Positions 8,088 through 16,227 of a stretch of DNA of 64,000 nt are shown piece after piece; positions within the stretch are counted from its first letter, which is position 1, and each line of letters begins with the position of its first letter. Below the pieces are notes generated by a model. The model was not told the DNA's origin and ran no database searches. It worked only from the letters and a program-made list of their open reading frames with translations. The translations under genes and the position numbers were made by a program. Location of the stretch: NCBI RefSeq assembly GCF_016584115.1, contig NZ_NRSK01000007.1:1-64000 (forward strand). The letters run 5' to 3'. Source of the stretch: Ectothiorhodospira mobilis. GTDB taxonomy: Bacteria > Pseudomonadota > Gammaproteobacteria > Ectothiorhodospirales > Ectothiorhodospiraceae.

Positions 8088-9854
8088 ATGGATCTCAAGC
8101 TAATGATCTACCTGGTGGTCGGTGCCACCTTCGCGCTGTACATCGGCATCGCCATCTGGGCCCGTGCGGGCAGCACGGGCGAATTCTACGTGGCCGGCAA
8201 GGGGGTCAACCCCGTGGCCAACGGCATGGCCACCGCGGCGGACTGGATGTCGGCGGCCTCCTTCATCTCCATGGCGGGCCTGATCGCCTTTTTGGGCTAT
8301 AGCGGATCGGTCTACCTTATGGGCTGGACCGGCGGCTACGTGCTCATGGCCCTGCTGCTGGCCCCGTACCTGCGCAAGTTCGGCAAGTTCACGGTGCCGC
8401 AGTTCGTGGGGGACCGGTTCTACTCCAACACCGCGCGCATCGTGGCCGTGATCTGCCTGCTGGTGATCTCCATCACCTACGTCATCGGGCAGATGCGCGG
8501 CGTGGGCATCGCCTTCTCGCGCTTTCTGGAGGTGGACCTGCTCTGGGGCCTGATCGCCGGCATGGGCGTGGTCTTCGTGTACGCCGTGCTCGGCGGCATG
8601 AAGGGCATCACCTACACCCAGATCGCCCAGTACGTGGTGATGATCTTCGCCTATACCGTGCCCGCCATCTTCATCTCCCTGCAGCTCACCGGCCACTTCC
8701 TGCCCCAGACGGGCCTGGGTGGCTCCCTGAGCGGTCAGGACGGGATGTACCTGCTCAACGCACTGGACCAGACCCTGGTGGATCTCGGCTTCAACGAGTA
8801 CACCACCAACCGTAATCTCAGCACCATGAACATCTTCCTGCTGACCATGGCGCTGATGATCGGCACCGCGGGCCTGCCCCACGTCATCATCCGCTTCTTC
8901 ACCGTGCCCCGTGTGCGCGACGCCCGTAAGTCCGCCGGCTGGGCCCTGGTGTTCATCGCCATCCTGTACACCACCGCCCCCGCCGTGGGCGCCATGGCCA
9001 TGTACAACCTGATCGACACCTTCCACCCGGGCGGCGTGGGCAACCCCGAGGCCGCCATGGTCTACGAGGATCGCCCGCAGTGGATGCGCACCTGGGAAGA
9101 GACCGGCCTGCTGCAGTTCGAGCAGGAAGGGGATGGCGAGCGGGTGCACTACTACAACTATAAGAACCCGCCGGCATGGACCGAGGAAGCGGAACTGGAC
9201 GGCTACACCGTCGCCAACCTGGACCGCGACATCATGGTGCTGGCCAACCCCGAGATCGCGAGCCTGCCCAACTGGGTGATCGCCCTGGTGGCGGCCGGCG
9301 GCATCGCGGCGGCCCTGTCCACCGCGGCGGGTCTGCTGCTGGCCATCTCCTCGGCCATCTCCCATGACCTGCTCAAGGGGGTGTTCATGCCCAAGATCTC
9401 GGAGAAGAACGAGCTCATGGCAGGACGCCTGGCCATGGTGGCGGCCATCCTCCTGGCCGGATACCTGGGGCTGAACCCACCGGGCTTCGCGGCCGAGGTG
9501 GTGGCCCTGGCCTTCGGTCTGGCGGCCTCCTCGCTCTTCCCCGTGCTCATGATGGGCATCTTCTACAAGCGGATGAACCGTCAGGGGGCCATCGCCGGCA
9601 TGCTGGTGGGCATCTCCACCACCCTGATCTATATCTTCCTGTACAAGGGGTGGTTCTTCTTCCCGGGCACCGCCATGCTGGCGGACAACCCGGACGGCTG
9701 GCTGCTGGGCATCGCGCCCCAGGGCTTTGGCACCGTGGGCGCGATCTTCAACGTGATCACCGCCTATGTCGTATCCAAGCTGACGGCCCCGCCGCCGAAG
9801 GAAATCCAGGACCTGGTGGAAAGCGTGCGCGTGCCGCGCGCCGACACGGCCTGA
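8088..9854 (+). CDS. Sodium:solute symporter, large subunit (VC_2705 subfamily, ActP-like)
   Basis: A 588-residue SLC5-family transporter with about 13 membrane helices. It starts with a GGxSTGEFYVAG-type motif near residue 25 and shows the conserved MATAADWMSAASFI stretch after it, both typical of this family and of ActP. A hydrophilic insertion (about residues 330-380, rich in acidic and aromatic residues) lies between two membrane segments, as in the VC_2705 subfamily. It follows the DUF4212 gene and ends at a cluster of hairpins. Sodium-coupled uptake of acetate or another monocarboxylate is the likely job given acs and the CbrAB-linked promoter, but the substrate is not proven by sequence. 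Confidence 0.88.
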   Translation: MDLKLMIYLVVGATFALYIGIAIWARAGSTGEFYVAGKGVNPVANGMATAADWMSAASFISMAGLIAFLGYSGSVYLMGWTGGYVLMALLLAPYLRKFGKFTVPQFVGDRFYSNTARIVAVICLLVISITYVIGQMRGVGIAFSRFLEVDLLWGLIAGMGVVFVYAVLGGMKGITYTQIAQYVVMIFAYTVPAIFISLQLTGHFLPQTGLGGSLSGQDGMYLLNALDQTLVDLGFNEYTTNRNLSTMNIFLLTMALMIGTAGLPHVIIRFFTVPRVRDARKSAGWALVFIAILYTTAPAVGAMAMYNLIDTFHPGGVGNPEAAMVYEDRPQWMRTWEETGLLQFEQEGDGERVHYYNYKNPPAWTEEAELDGYTVANLDRDIMVLANPEIASLPNWVIALVAAGGIAAALSTAAGLLLAISSAISHDLLKGVFMPKISEKNELMAGRLAMVAAILLAGYLGLNPPGFAAEVVALAFGLAASSLFPVLMMGIFYKRMNRQGAIAGMLVGISTTLIYIFLYKGWFFFPGTAMLADNPDGWLLGIAPQGFGTVGAIFNVITAYVVSKLTAPPPKEIQDLVESVRVPRADTA

Positions 9855-9880
9855 CCGGATCGGGACGATCCATCCTGGCA

Positions 9881-9918
9881 GGGCCCCGCTCCGGCGGGGC
9901 CCTTGCCCTTCGGGGCAA
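9881..9918 (+). terminator. Two tandem hairpins after the symporter gene
   Basis: GGGCCCCGC/GCGGGGCCC (9881-9889, 9894-9902) form a perfect 9-bp stem with a TCCG loop. It is followed at once by a second stem TTGCCC/GGGCAA with a TTCG tetraloop (9903-9908, 9913-9918). The T-run is weak. This is the likely end of the DUF4212-symporter transcript. Confidence 0.6.
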
Positions 9919-9926
9919 CGGCAGGC

Positions 9927-9967
9927 CCCTTCCCTCAGACCGCCACGACGACGGCCTGAGGGAAGGG
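9927..9967. repeat. 12-bp inverted repeat
   Basis: Perfect arms CCCTTCCCTCAG (9927-9938) and CTGAGGGAAGGG (9956-9967) are separated by 17 bases. The repeat is just downstream of the symporter terminator and 48 bases before the next start codon. It could be a further terminator, an operator or a leader structure for the following gene. Confidence 0.4.
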
Positions 9968-10014
9968 TTCTGGAAGACGGGACCCAGGCCCGGCGGCCGA
10001 CGCCGTCCAACGTC

Positions 10015-11046
10015 ATGCACACAGATGCAGTCATCCGACAAATCGACCAGGCCGGGGACCGCGCTGCGGTACTCCGCGCCGCCCGCGGGCGTGCCGGTGT
10101 ACAGGTGGCGGTGGTGACCGCGGGCGGTGACGGCAACGCCGTGGGATACGCCCTCACCGCCGTGAGCGATGCCCTCACCCGGCGCCTGATCCGGCTGGCC
10201 GAGGCGGAACTGGGGCCGCCCCCCGGCCCCTATGCCTGGGTGGCCTGCGGTTCCCAGGGACGCCGCGAGCAGACGGTGCACACGGACCAGGACAACGCCC
10301 TGATCCTCGGCCGCCCCCCGGGGGATGCCGAGGAGCAGGCCTGGTTCCGGCAACTGGCCGAGCGGGTCAACCGCGACCTGGACGCCTGCGGCCTGGTGCG
10401 CTGCCCCGGCGGCGTCATGGCCTGCAACCCCCGCTGGCGGTGCCCCCTGGCGGCCTGGGAGGACGCATTCCTGGACTGGTTCCGCCACCCGGACACCCAG
10501 GCCGTGATGCTGGCCCAGAACTTCCTGGACCTGCGCACCCTCCACGGTGACGAGGCCCTGCTGCAGCGTCTGCGCCACCGGGTGCTGGCGGCGGCCCCCG
10601 GTTCAGGAAGGTTTCTGGGGCAACTGGCGCGGCAGGCCCTGCGCCAGCGTCCGCCCCGCTGGCCACTGCCCGCCCCCGGGCGGCGCAACCGCGCCCTGGA
10701 TCTGAAACGCGGCGGGGTGCTGCCCCTGGTGGGCCTGGCCCGGCTGCTGGCGGTGGCCCACGGCATCCCGGCGCTGCATACCCGCGAACGCCTGCTGGCG
10801 GCACAGGGACCGGCCGGGGTCAGCGCCGAGGGTATGGCGGAACTGGTGGCGGCCTGGGACCGGATCGTCACCCTGCGGGCCCGGCACCAGGTGCGCCAGC
10901 TGCGCTCCGGGCGCCCACCGGGGAATGCTATCCTCCCTGGCAGACTCGATGCCGGCGAGCGGCGGGACCTGCGCCGGGCCCTGAGGACCGTGCGCCGCAT
11001 GCAGAGCGGCCTGGCCGGTCCCCGCACCGGGGGCGTGCTGCAGTGA
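10015..11046 (+). CDS. Short DUF294 nucleotidyltransferase-like paralog
   Basis: A 343-residue cytoplasmic protein equivalent to only the C-terminal half of the protein at 5668-7593. It has the nucleotidyltransferase-like domain (GSQGRREQ and DQDN near residues 78-95) followed by the helical DUF294-associated domain, with no cNMP-binding or CBS part. The motif residues are intact, so it looks like a functional stand-alone domain rather than a decayed copy. It lies between the symporter terminators and acs. A regulatory nucleotidyl-transfer role in acetate uptake or activation is inference. The ATG at 10015 has no clear ribosome binding site. Confidence 0.75.
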   Translation: MHTDAVIRQIDQAGDRAAVLRAARGRAGVQVAVVTAGGDGNAVGYALTAVSDALTRRLIRLAEAELGPPPGPYAWVACGSQGRREQTVHTDQDNALILGRPPGDAEEQAWFRQLAERVNRDLDACGLVRCPGGVMACNPRWRCPLAAWEDAFLDWFRHPDTQAVMLAQNFLDLRTLHGDEALLQRLRHRVLAAAPGSGRFLGQLARQALRQRPPRWPLPAPGRRNRALDLKRGGVLPLVGLARLLAVAHGIPALHTRERLLAAQGPAGVSAEGMAELVAAWDRIVTLRARHQVRQLRSGRPPGNAILPGRLDAGERRDLRRALRTVRRMQSGLAGPRTGGVLQ

Positions 11047-11088
11047 TCCGCCGCCCGGGAGATGGACGAATCTGCCGCAAGGACGCGT

Positions 11089-11094
11089 TATACT
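11089..11094 (+). promoter_or_regulatory. Possible -10 box for acs
   Basis: TATACT lies about 62 bases before the acs start codon. No good -35 box stands at the right distance, so an activator would be needed. No sigma-54 GG-N10-GC element is visible here. Confidence 0.3.
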
Positions 11095-11156
11095 GAAATA
11101 TTTGCCGGTCATCGGCCCGAATTCATTCATGTCCAAGCCTATGCAGGAGGAGATCC

Positions 11157-13100
11157 ATGTCCGAAGTGAAGGTTCATGAAGTACCCCGGACGTTCGCCGA
11201 GCAGGCCAACGTCAGCGCCGACCAGTACGAGGCCATGTACCGGCAGTCGGTGGAGGACCCGAAGGGCTTCTGGGCCGAACAGGCGGAGCAGTACCTCACC
11301 TGGTTCAGGAAATGGGACAGTGTCCTGGAGGGTGACTTCGAGGGCGATGTCCGGGTGCAGTGGTTCCAGGGCGGCAAGCTCAACGTGGCCTACAACTGCC
11401 TGGACCGGCACCTGGACACCCGCGGCGACCAGCCCGCCCTCATCTGGGAGGGGGACGATCCCGGTGAGGACCGCACCTTCACCTACCGCCAGCTGCATGA
11501 AGAGGTGAGCCGGTTCGCCAACGTGCTCAAGGACCGGGGCGTGCAGAAGGGGGACCGGGTCTCCATCTACCTGCCCATGATCCCCGAGGCCGCCGTGGCC
11601 ATGCTCGCCTGCGCCCGCATCGGCGCCGTGCATTCCGTGGTCTTCGGCGGCTTCTCCCCGGATGCCCTGCGGGACCGCATCCTGGACGCCGAATGCAAGG
11701 TGGTCATCACCTCCGACCAGAGCCTGCGCGGCGGCCGCAAGGTGCCCCTCAAGGGCAACGCCGACAAGGCCATCGCCCAGTGCCCCAGCGTCAGCACCTG
11801 CATCGTGGTGCAGCGCGGCGGCGAACCGGTGGACTGGCACGAGGGTCGGGATGTCTGGTACCACGAGGCCATGGCCGGTGCCAGCGCCGACTGCCCCGCC
11901 GAGGAGATGGACGCCGAGGATCCCCTGTTCATCCTCTACACCTCCGGCTCCACCGGCAAGCCCAAGGGCGTGATGCACACCACCGGCGGCTACCTGCTGC
12001 AGGCGGCCATGACCCACAAGCTGGTGTTCGATTACAAGGACGGCGAGGTCTACTGGTGCACCGCCGACGTGGGCTGGGTCACCGGCCACACCTACATCGT
12101 CTATGGCCCCCTGGCCAACGGCGCCAAGACCCTGATGTTCGAGGGGGTGCCCAACTACCCGGACTTCGGCCGCTTCTGGCAGGTGTGCGACAAGCACAAC
12201 GTGTCCATCTTCTACACCGCCCCCACCGCCATCCGCATGCTCATGGGGGCCGGCGACGAGCACGTCACCAAGCATCAGCGTTCCAGCCTGCGCCTGCTGG
12301 GCACCGTGGGCGAGCCCATCAACCCCGAGGCCTGGGAGTGGTACCACCGCGTCGTGGGGGACGGCCGCTGCCCCATCGTGGACACCTGGTGGCAGACCGA
12401 GACCGGCGCCCACATGATCGCCAACCTGCCCGGCGCCGTGGACATGAAGCCCGGCTCCGCCACCAAGCCCTTCTTCGGCGTGCAGCCGCTGCTGGTGGAT
12501 GACAAGGGCAACGAGATCACGGAGACCCCCGCCGAGGGCAACCTGTGCATCCGCCATCCCTGGCCCAGCATGATGCGCACCCTCTGGGGCGACCACAAGC
12601 GCTTCCTGGAGACCTACTTCTCCATCTATCCCGGACTGTACTTCACCGGCGACGGCGCCCGTCGTGACGCCGACGGCTACTACTGGATCACCGGCCGCGT
12701 GGACGACGTGCTCAACGTCTCGGGCCACCGCCTGGGCACCGCCGAGATCGAGTCCGCCCTGGTGCTGCATCCCAAGGTGGCCGAGGCCGCGGTGGTGGGC
12801 TACCCCCACGACATCACCGGCCAGGGGATCTACGCCTATGTGACCCTCATGTCCGGCGAGCAGGGCAGCGAGGAGCTGGCCAAGGAGCTGGTGAAGCTGG
12901 TGCGGGACGAGATCGGGCCCATCGCCAAGATCAACCTGCTGCAGTTCGCACCGGGGCTGCCCAAGACCCGTTCCGGCAAGATCATGCGCCGCATCCTGCG
13001 CAAGATCGCCGCCAACGAACTGGAAAACCTGGGGGACACCTCCACCCTGGCGGATCCGGACGTGGTCAACGTCCTCATCGACAACCGCCTCAACAAGTAA
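11157..13100 (+). CDS. acs: Acetyl-CoA synthetase
   Basis: The 647-residue AMP-forming enzyme converts acetate, ATP and CoA to acetyl-CoA in the cytoplasm. The adenylation P-loop [11 protein letters not shown] starts near residue 261, and the WWQTETG motif follows near 413. The C-terminal [11 protein letters not shown] holds K608, the lysine acetylated in this family to switch the enzyme off. Length is normal. GGAGGAG precedes the ATG at 11157. It closes the CbrAB-DUF294-symporter region, so uptake and activation of acetate are encoded together. No acetyltransferase or deacetylase gene for K608 is next to it. Confidence 0.96.
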   Translation: MSEVKVHEVPRTFAEQANVSADQYEAMYRQSVEDPKGFWAEQAEQYLTWFRKWDSVLEGDFEGDVRVQWFQGGKLNVAYNCLDRHLDTRGDQPALIWEGDDPGEDRTFTYRQLHEEVSRFANVLKDRGVQKGDRVSIYLPMIPEAAVAMLACARIGAVHSVVFGGFSPDALRDRILDAECKVVITSDQSLRGGRKVPLKGNADKAIAQCPSVSTCIVVQRGGEPVDWHEGRDVWYHEAMAGASADCPAEEMDAEDPLFILYTSGSTGKPKGVMHTTGGYLLQAAMTHKLVFDYKDGEVYWCTADVGWVTGHTYIVYGPLANGAKTLMFEGVPNYPDFGRFWQVCDKHNVSIFYTAPTAIRMLMGAGDEHVTKHQRSSLRLLGTVGEPINPEAWEWYHRVVGDGRCPIVDTWWQTETGAHMIANLPGAVDMKPGSATKPFFGVQPLLVDDKGNEITETPAEGNLCIRHPWPSMMRTLWGDHKRFLETYFSIYPGLYFTGDGARRDADGYYWITGRVDDVLNVSGHRLGTAEIESALVLHPKVAEAAVVGYPHDITGQGIYAYVTLMSGEQGSEELAKELVKLVRDEIGPIAKINLLQFAPGLPKTRSGKIMRRILRKIAANELENLGDTSTLADPDVVNVLIDNRLNK

Positions 13101-13108
13101 GCGCCTCC

Positions 13109-13147
13109 GGCGCGGTGTCCGCGGCCCTCGGGGCCGGGCGCCGCGCC
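13109..13147. terminator. Bidirectional hairpin between acs and nudF
   Basis: Outer arms GGCGCGG/CCGCGCC (13109-13115, 13141-13147) enclose an inner stem CGGCCC/GGGCCG (13122-13127, 13131-13136). The hairpin lies between two convergent genes. Confidence 0.45.
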
Positions 13148-13151
13148 GCCC

Positions 13152-13751
13152 CTACCCTCCCCAGGCCTCCCGCAGGCCCTCCCGATGCAACCGCAGCCAC
13201 TGCAGGGCGATGATGGGCATGGCCGTCTCGATATCGCGGCGCTCCAGCCAGTCAAAGGCCTCGTCCGCCGACAGGATATGGGTGCGGATCTCCTCCCCCT
13301 CCACCTCCAGCCCGTGGATGCCCCCCTCCTCCTGAGGCAGATCCGCGCGTCCCACGAACAGGGAGATACGCTCACTGGCACTGCCGGGGGTGGCGTAGTA
13401 ATCGTGCACATGACGCATCTCCCCCAGGGTGCAGCCCGCCTCCTCCATGGCCTCGCGCCGGGCCACCGCCTCCGGGTGCTCCCCCGGCTCCACAAGACCG
13501 GCGATGATCTCCAGCAGCCAGGGGCCGTGGGGGGATTCCAGGGCCCCGACCCGGAACTGCTCCACCAGCAGCACCCGGTCCCGCACCGGATCATAGGGCA
13601 GGACCGCGGCCGCATCCCCCCGCTGGATCAGCTCCCGCTCGATGACCATGGGCTCGCCGCCCCGGAAGCGGCCGTGGCTCAGGCGCAGGCGGTGCAGCCT
13701 GAAAAAACCCCGGTAGAGCTCCTCCACATCCAGCAGATCCCAATGCATCAT
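13152..13751 (-). CDS. nudF: ADP-ribose pyrophosphatase, Nudix family
   Basis: A 199-residue Nudix hydrolase that cleaves ADP-ribose to AMP and ribose 5-phosphate. The Nudix box is complete: G-x5-E-x7-RE-x2-EE-x-G reads GLVEPGEHPEAVARREAMEE. The protein begins MMHWDLLDVEELYRG, and either of the two adjacent ATGs could start it. The upstream extension of this frame crosses the divergent gene and is not used. It is convergent with acs and divergent from a small unknown gene. In E. coli nudF sits with yqiB and cpdA; those are absent here. Confidence 0.88.
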   Translation of the reverse strand: MMHWDLLDVEELYRGFFRLHRLRLSHGRFRGGEPMVIERELIQRGDAAAVLPYDPVRDRVLLVEQFRVGALESPHGPWLLEIIAGLVEPGEHPEAVARREAMEEAGCTLGEMRHVHDYYATPGSASERISLFVGRADLPQEEGGIHGLEVEGEEIRTHILSADEAFDWLERRDIETAMPIIALQWLRLHREGLREAWGG

Positions 13752-13855
13752 GGCCTGATCCTCTGTTGCCTCTTCTTCCGCCCCGGACCGGGGCCATGGC
13801 GGCGTGACCGGCCCCCCATGGCCCCATACCGCAGGGGATGAGTATACTCGGGTCC

Positions 13856-14152
13856 ATGGACACACTACTGCAGACCCTGGGGACCCTGGTGGGCCGCGAG
13901 ACGGAGGTGGAGGGGGTGCGCCTCCAGGTGATCGAGATCCTGGACGCCCACCCCCTGCCACGGGTGGTGCTGGGGGAACCCCAGGGACAGGCCGAGATCC
14001 AGGCGGACCAGCACGGCGATCCCCGACGCCGCACCCGGCGCACCCACACCCTGTCCCTGACGGACGAGGACGGCACGGACCTGAACCCCGTGATCCGCGC
14101 CCTGGCGGGTCCCGAACTGGCACGGCGCCTGAAGGACCAACTGATCCCCTGA
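13856..14152 (+). CDS. Small hypothetical protein
   Basis: I do not recognise this family. From the ATG at 13856 it encodes 98 soluble residues with a mixed, beta-rich-looking first half (GRETEVEGVRLQVIEILDAHPLPRVVL), a basic patch (RRRTRRTH) and no signal peptide. An ATG at 13838 would add six residues. Neither start has a Shine-Dalgarno sequence; a TATACT at 13843-13848 would put transcription start almost on the second ATG, so a leaderless message is possible. Coding is supported by codon use like the neighbours and by its fit between the divergent nudF and convergent kdsB. Confidence 0.5.
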   Translation: MDTLLQTLGTLVGRETEVEGVRLQVIEILDAHPLPRVVLGEPQGQAEIQADQHGDPRRRTRRTHTLSLTDEDGTDLNPVIRALAGPELARRLKDQLIP

Positions 14153-14216
14153 AAGGCCCTCACCAGGCCGCCCTGGGATTGGTTCGGCAGCCGCCGATGG
14201 CGCAGCCGGGGACGGG

Positions 14217-14984
14217 TCAGGGGTTGGCCCGCTTCGCCCCCAGGGTCAGGGTCACCCGCTCCACGTCCTCCCGGGTGTCCACCCCGGCCGCTGGCACCTC
14301 CAGGGCCACGTCCACGTGGATGCGGGCGCCGTTGTACAGGGCGCGCAGCTGCTCCAGGCGCTCGATGCGCTCCAGGGCGCAGGTCTCCATGCGGGTGAAG
14401 CGCTTGAGATAGCCCACCCGGTAGGCATAGAGCCCGATGTGACGGTGACAGACCTGCAGCTCCGGCGCGGTCTCCATGTCCAGGGCGTCCCGCTCCCAGG
14501 GGATGGGGGCCCGGCTGAAGTAGAGGGCGTAGTCCCGGGCGTCACGCACCACCTTGACGGTATGGGGGTCATAGAGCTGGGCCGCCCGGGAGATGGGGGT
14601 GCACAAGGTGGCCATGCTGGCCTCGGGACGCTGCGCCAGGTTGTCCGCCACCTGGCGGATAATCCCCGGCGGGGTGAGGGGCTCGTCCCCCTGGAGATTC
14701 ACCACCAGGGTGTCCTCGCCCCAGCCCCGCCGGGTGGCCACCTCGGCGATGCGGTCGCTGCCCGACTCGTGGTGCACGGAGGTGAGACAGGCCTGCCCGC
14801 CAAAACCCTCCACCACCTCGCGGATGCGGTCGTCGTCCGTGGCCACCACCACCTCCCCGGCGCCGCTGGCCAGGGCCCGTTCGTACACATGGCGGATCAT
14901 GGGGGCACCCGCCAGCTCCACCAGGGGCTTGCCCGGCAGGCGCGTGGAGCCGTAGCGGGCGGGGATCACCACCTGAAAACTCAC
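14217..14984 (-). CDS. kdsB: 3-deoxy-manno-octulosonate cytidylyltransferase (CMP-KDO synthetase)
   Basis: A 255-residue enzyme that activates KDO with CTP for lipid A-core assembly. The nucleotide-binding start IPARYGSTRLPGKPL (residues 7-21), ATDDDRI and NLQGDEPL motifs are as expected for the family. It begins with GTG. It is the last gene of a minus-strand envelope operon, exbB-exbD-msbA-lpxK-trm112-kdsB, with 34 bases separating it from trm112. Confidence 0.95.
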   Translation of the reverse strand: MSFQVVIPARYGSTRLPGKPLVELAGAPMIRHVYERALASGAGEVVVATDDDRIREVVEGFGGQACLTSVHHESGSDRIAEVATRRGWGEDTLVVNLQGDEPLTPPGIIRQVADNLAQRPEASMATLCTPISRAAQLYDPHTVKVVRDARDYALYFSRAPIPWERDALDMETAPELQVCHRHIGLYAYRVGYLKRFTRMETCALERIERLEQLRALYNGARIHVDVALEVPAAGVDTREDVERVTLTLGAKRANP

Positions 14985-15018
14985 CGCACCCCCTCCATCA
15001 CCGCCGTGAGCCCGTACA

Positions 15019-15216
15019 TCAGCGGGCGTCCTTCCATTGCTCCACCTCCTCCTCGCTCAGGGTCCGGGCCTCGTCCTCCAGCATCACCGGGATGCCATCG
15101 CGGATGGGATAGGCCAGGCGCGCCGCGCGGGAGATGAGTTCGTCGTGTTCCCGGTCCAGGATCAGCGGGCCTTTGGTGACCGGGCACACCAGGATGTCGA
15201 GCAGTCGTTTGTCCAT
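15019..15216 (-). CDS. Trm112 family protein (YcaR-like)
   Basis: A 65-residue protein of the Trm112/UPF0434 family. It begins [18 protein letters not shown] and contains the usual [17 protein letters not shown] segment. Only one cysteine of the zinc knuckle (LVCPVTKG) is present, which is common in bacterial members. It lies between lpxK (7 bases away) and kdsB, the same position as ycaR in E. coli (lpxK-ycaR-kdsB). In other organisms Trm112 proteins activate methyltransferases; its bacterial role is unsettled. Confidence 0.9.
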   Translation of the reverse strand: MDKRLLDILVCPVTKGPLILDREHDELISRAARLAYPIRDGIPVMLEDEARTLSEEEVEQWKDAR

Positions 15217-15223
15217 GGTCCTA

Positions 15224-16222
15224 TTACCTCGTGCTGTGGATTCGGTCGACGGCCTGCACCGCCCCCAGGATGGCCTTCCCCAGGGCCGGATCGGGCACCG
15301 CGCTGACGGGGACGAACCAGTGTTCCGGGCCGGCGATCTGACGGCATTTTACGGCATCTTTCTCCGTCATCAGAACGGGCAGATCATCACCGAAGCGGAT
15401 CTCCCCGGCCGTGAAGGCATGGTGATCGGGAAACCCATGGGGCACCACCTCCAGGCCGCGCCGGCGCAGCATGTCGAAGAAGCGGGGGGGATGGCCGATG
15501 CCCGCCAGGGCATGCACCCGCTGCCCGCGAAAGGCCTGCAGCGGCCGGGTGTGCCCCGGATCGCCCACCGCCAGGGCGGTACTCCCCGTGAGCTCCATGG
15601 CGTATTCCCCGGGACCGGGTGTGCCCGTGGCGACGCGAAAGTCCACCTCCTGCAGGCGCCCCAGGGGTTCGCGCAGGGGCCCGGCGGGCAGGCACAGACC
15701 GTTGCCGAAGCGGCGTGCCCCGTCCACCATGACCATCTCCAGGTCCCGCCCCAGGGCGTAGTGCTGCAGACCATCGTCGGCGATGAGCACATCGCAGGGA
15801 TGCTGCGCCAGCAGGGCCCGGGCGGCGCGGCGGCGATCCCGGTCCACATACACGGGACAGCCGCTGCGGGTGGCGATGAGCACCGGCTCGTCCCCCACCT
15901 GGGCCGGATCGCTCTGCGGCGTCACTGCCCGGGGACCGCCCCGGGCACGGCCGCCGTAGCCACGGCTGACCACGCCGGGCCGGTAGCCGTGTTCCTGCAG
16001 CCAGCGGCACAGCCAGATCACCATGGGGGTCTTGCCGGTGCCGCCCACGGTCAGGTTGCCCACCACCAGCACCGCCCGCACCGGCAGCCGCGGGCGGTGG
16101 CGGGCGCCCGCCTCCAGACGGATCCGGTTGAGCCGGGCCAGGGCGCAGTAGAGGAGCGAGAGGGGATACAGGGCCAGGGTCACCCCGTCCCACCGTTGCC
16201 AGTGCCGCTCCAGGGCATGCAT
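15224..16222 (-). CDS. lpxK: Tetraacyldisaccharide 4'-kinase
   Basis: A 332-residue inner-membrane-associated kinase that phosphorylates the lipid A disaccharide precursor at the 4' position. It has an N-terminal hydrophobic anchor ([14 protein letters not shown], about 16-30) and the P-loop [13 protein letters not shown] near residues 54-66. The DDGLQHYAL motif and the late [10 protein letters not shown] motif are also present. It starts with ATG five bases after msbA ends, the classical msbA-lpxK order. Confidence 0.95.
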   Translation of the reverse strand: MHALERHWQRWDGVTLALYPLSLLYCALARLNRIRLEAGARHRPRLPVRAVLVVGNLTVGGTGKTPMVIWLCRWLQEHGYRPGVVSRGYGGRARGGPRAVTPQSDPAQVGDEPVLIATRSGCPVYVDRDRRRAARALLAQHPCDVLIADDGLQHYALGRDLEMVMVDGARRFGNGLCLPAGPLREPLGRLQEVDFRVATGTPGPGEYAMELTGSTALAVGDPGHTRPLQAFRGQRVHALAGIGHPPRFFDMLRRRGLEVVPHGFPDHHAFTAGEIRFGDDLPVLMTEKDAVKCRQIAGPEHWFVPVSAVPDPALGKAILGAVQAVDRIHSTR

Positions 16223-16227
16223 GGGCT

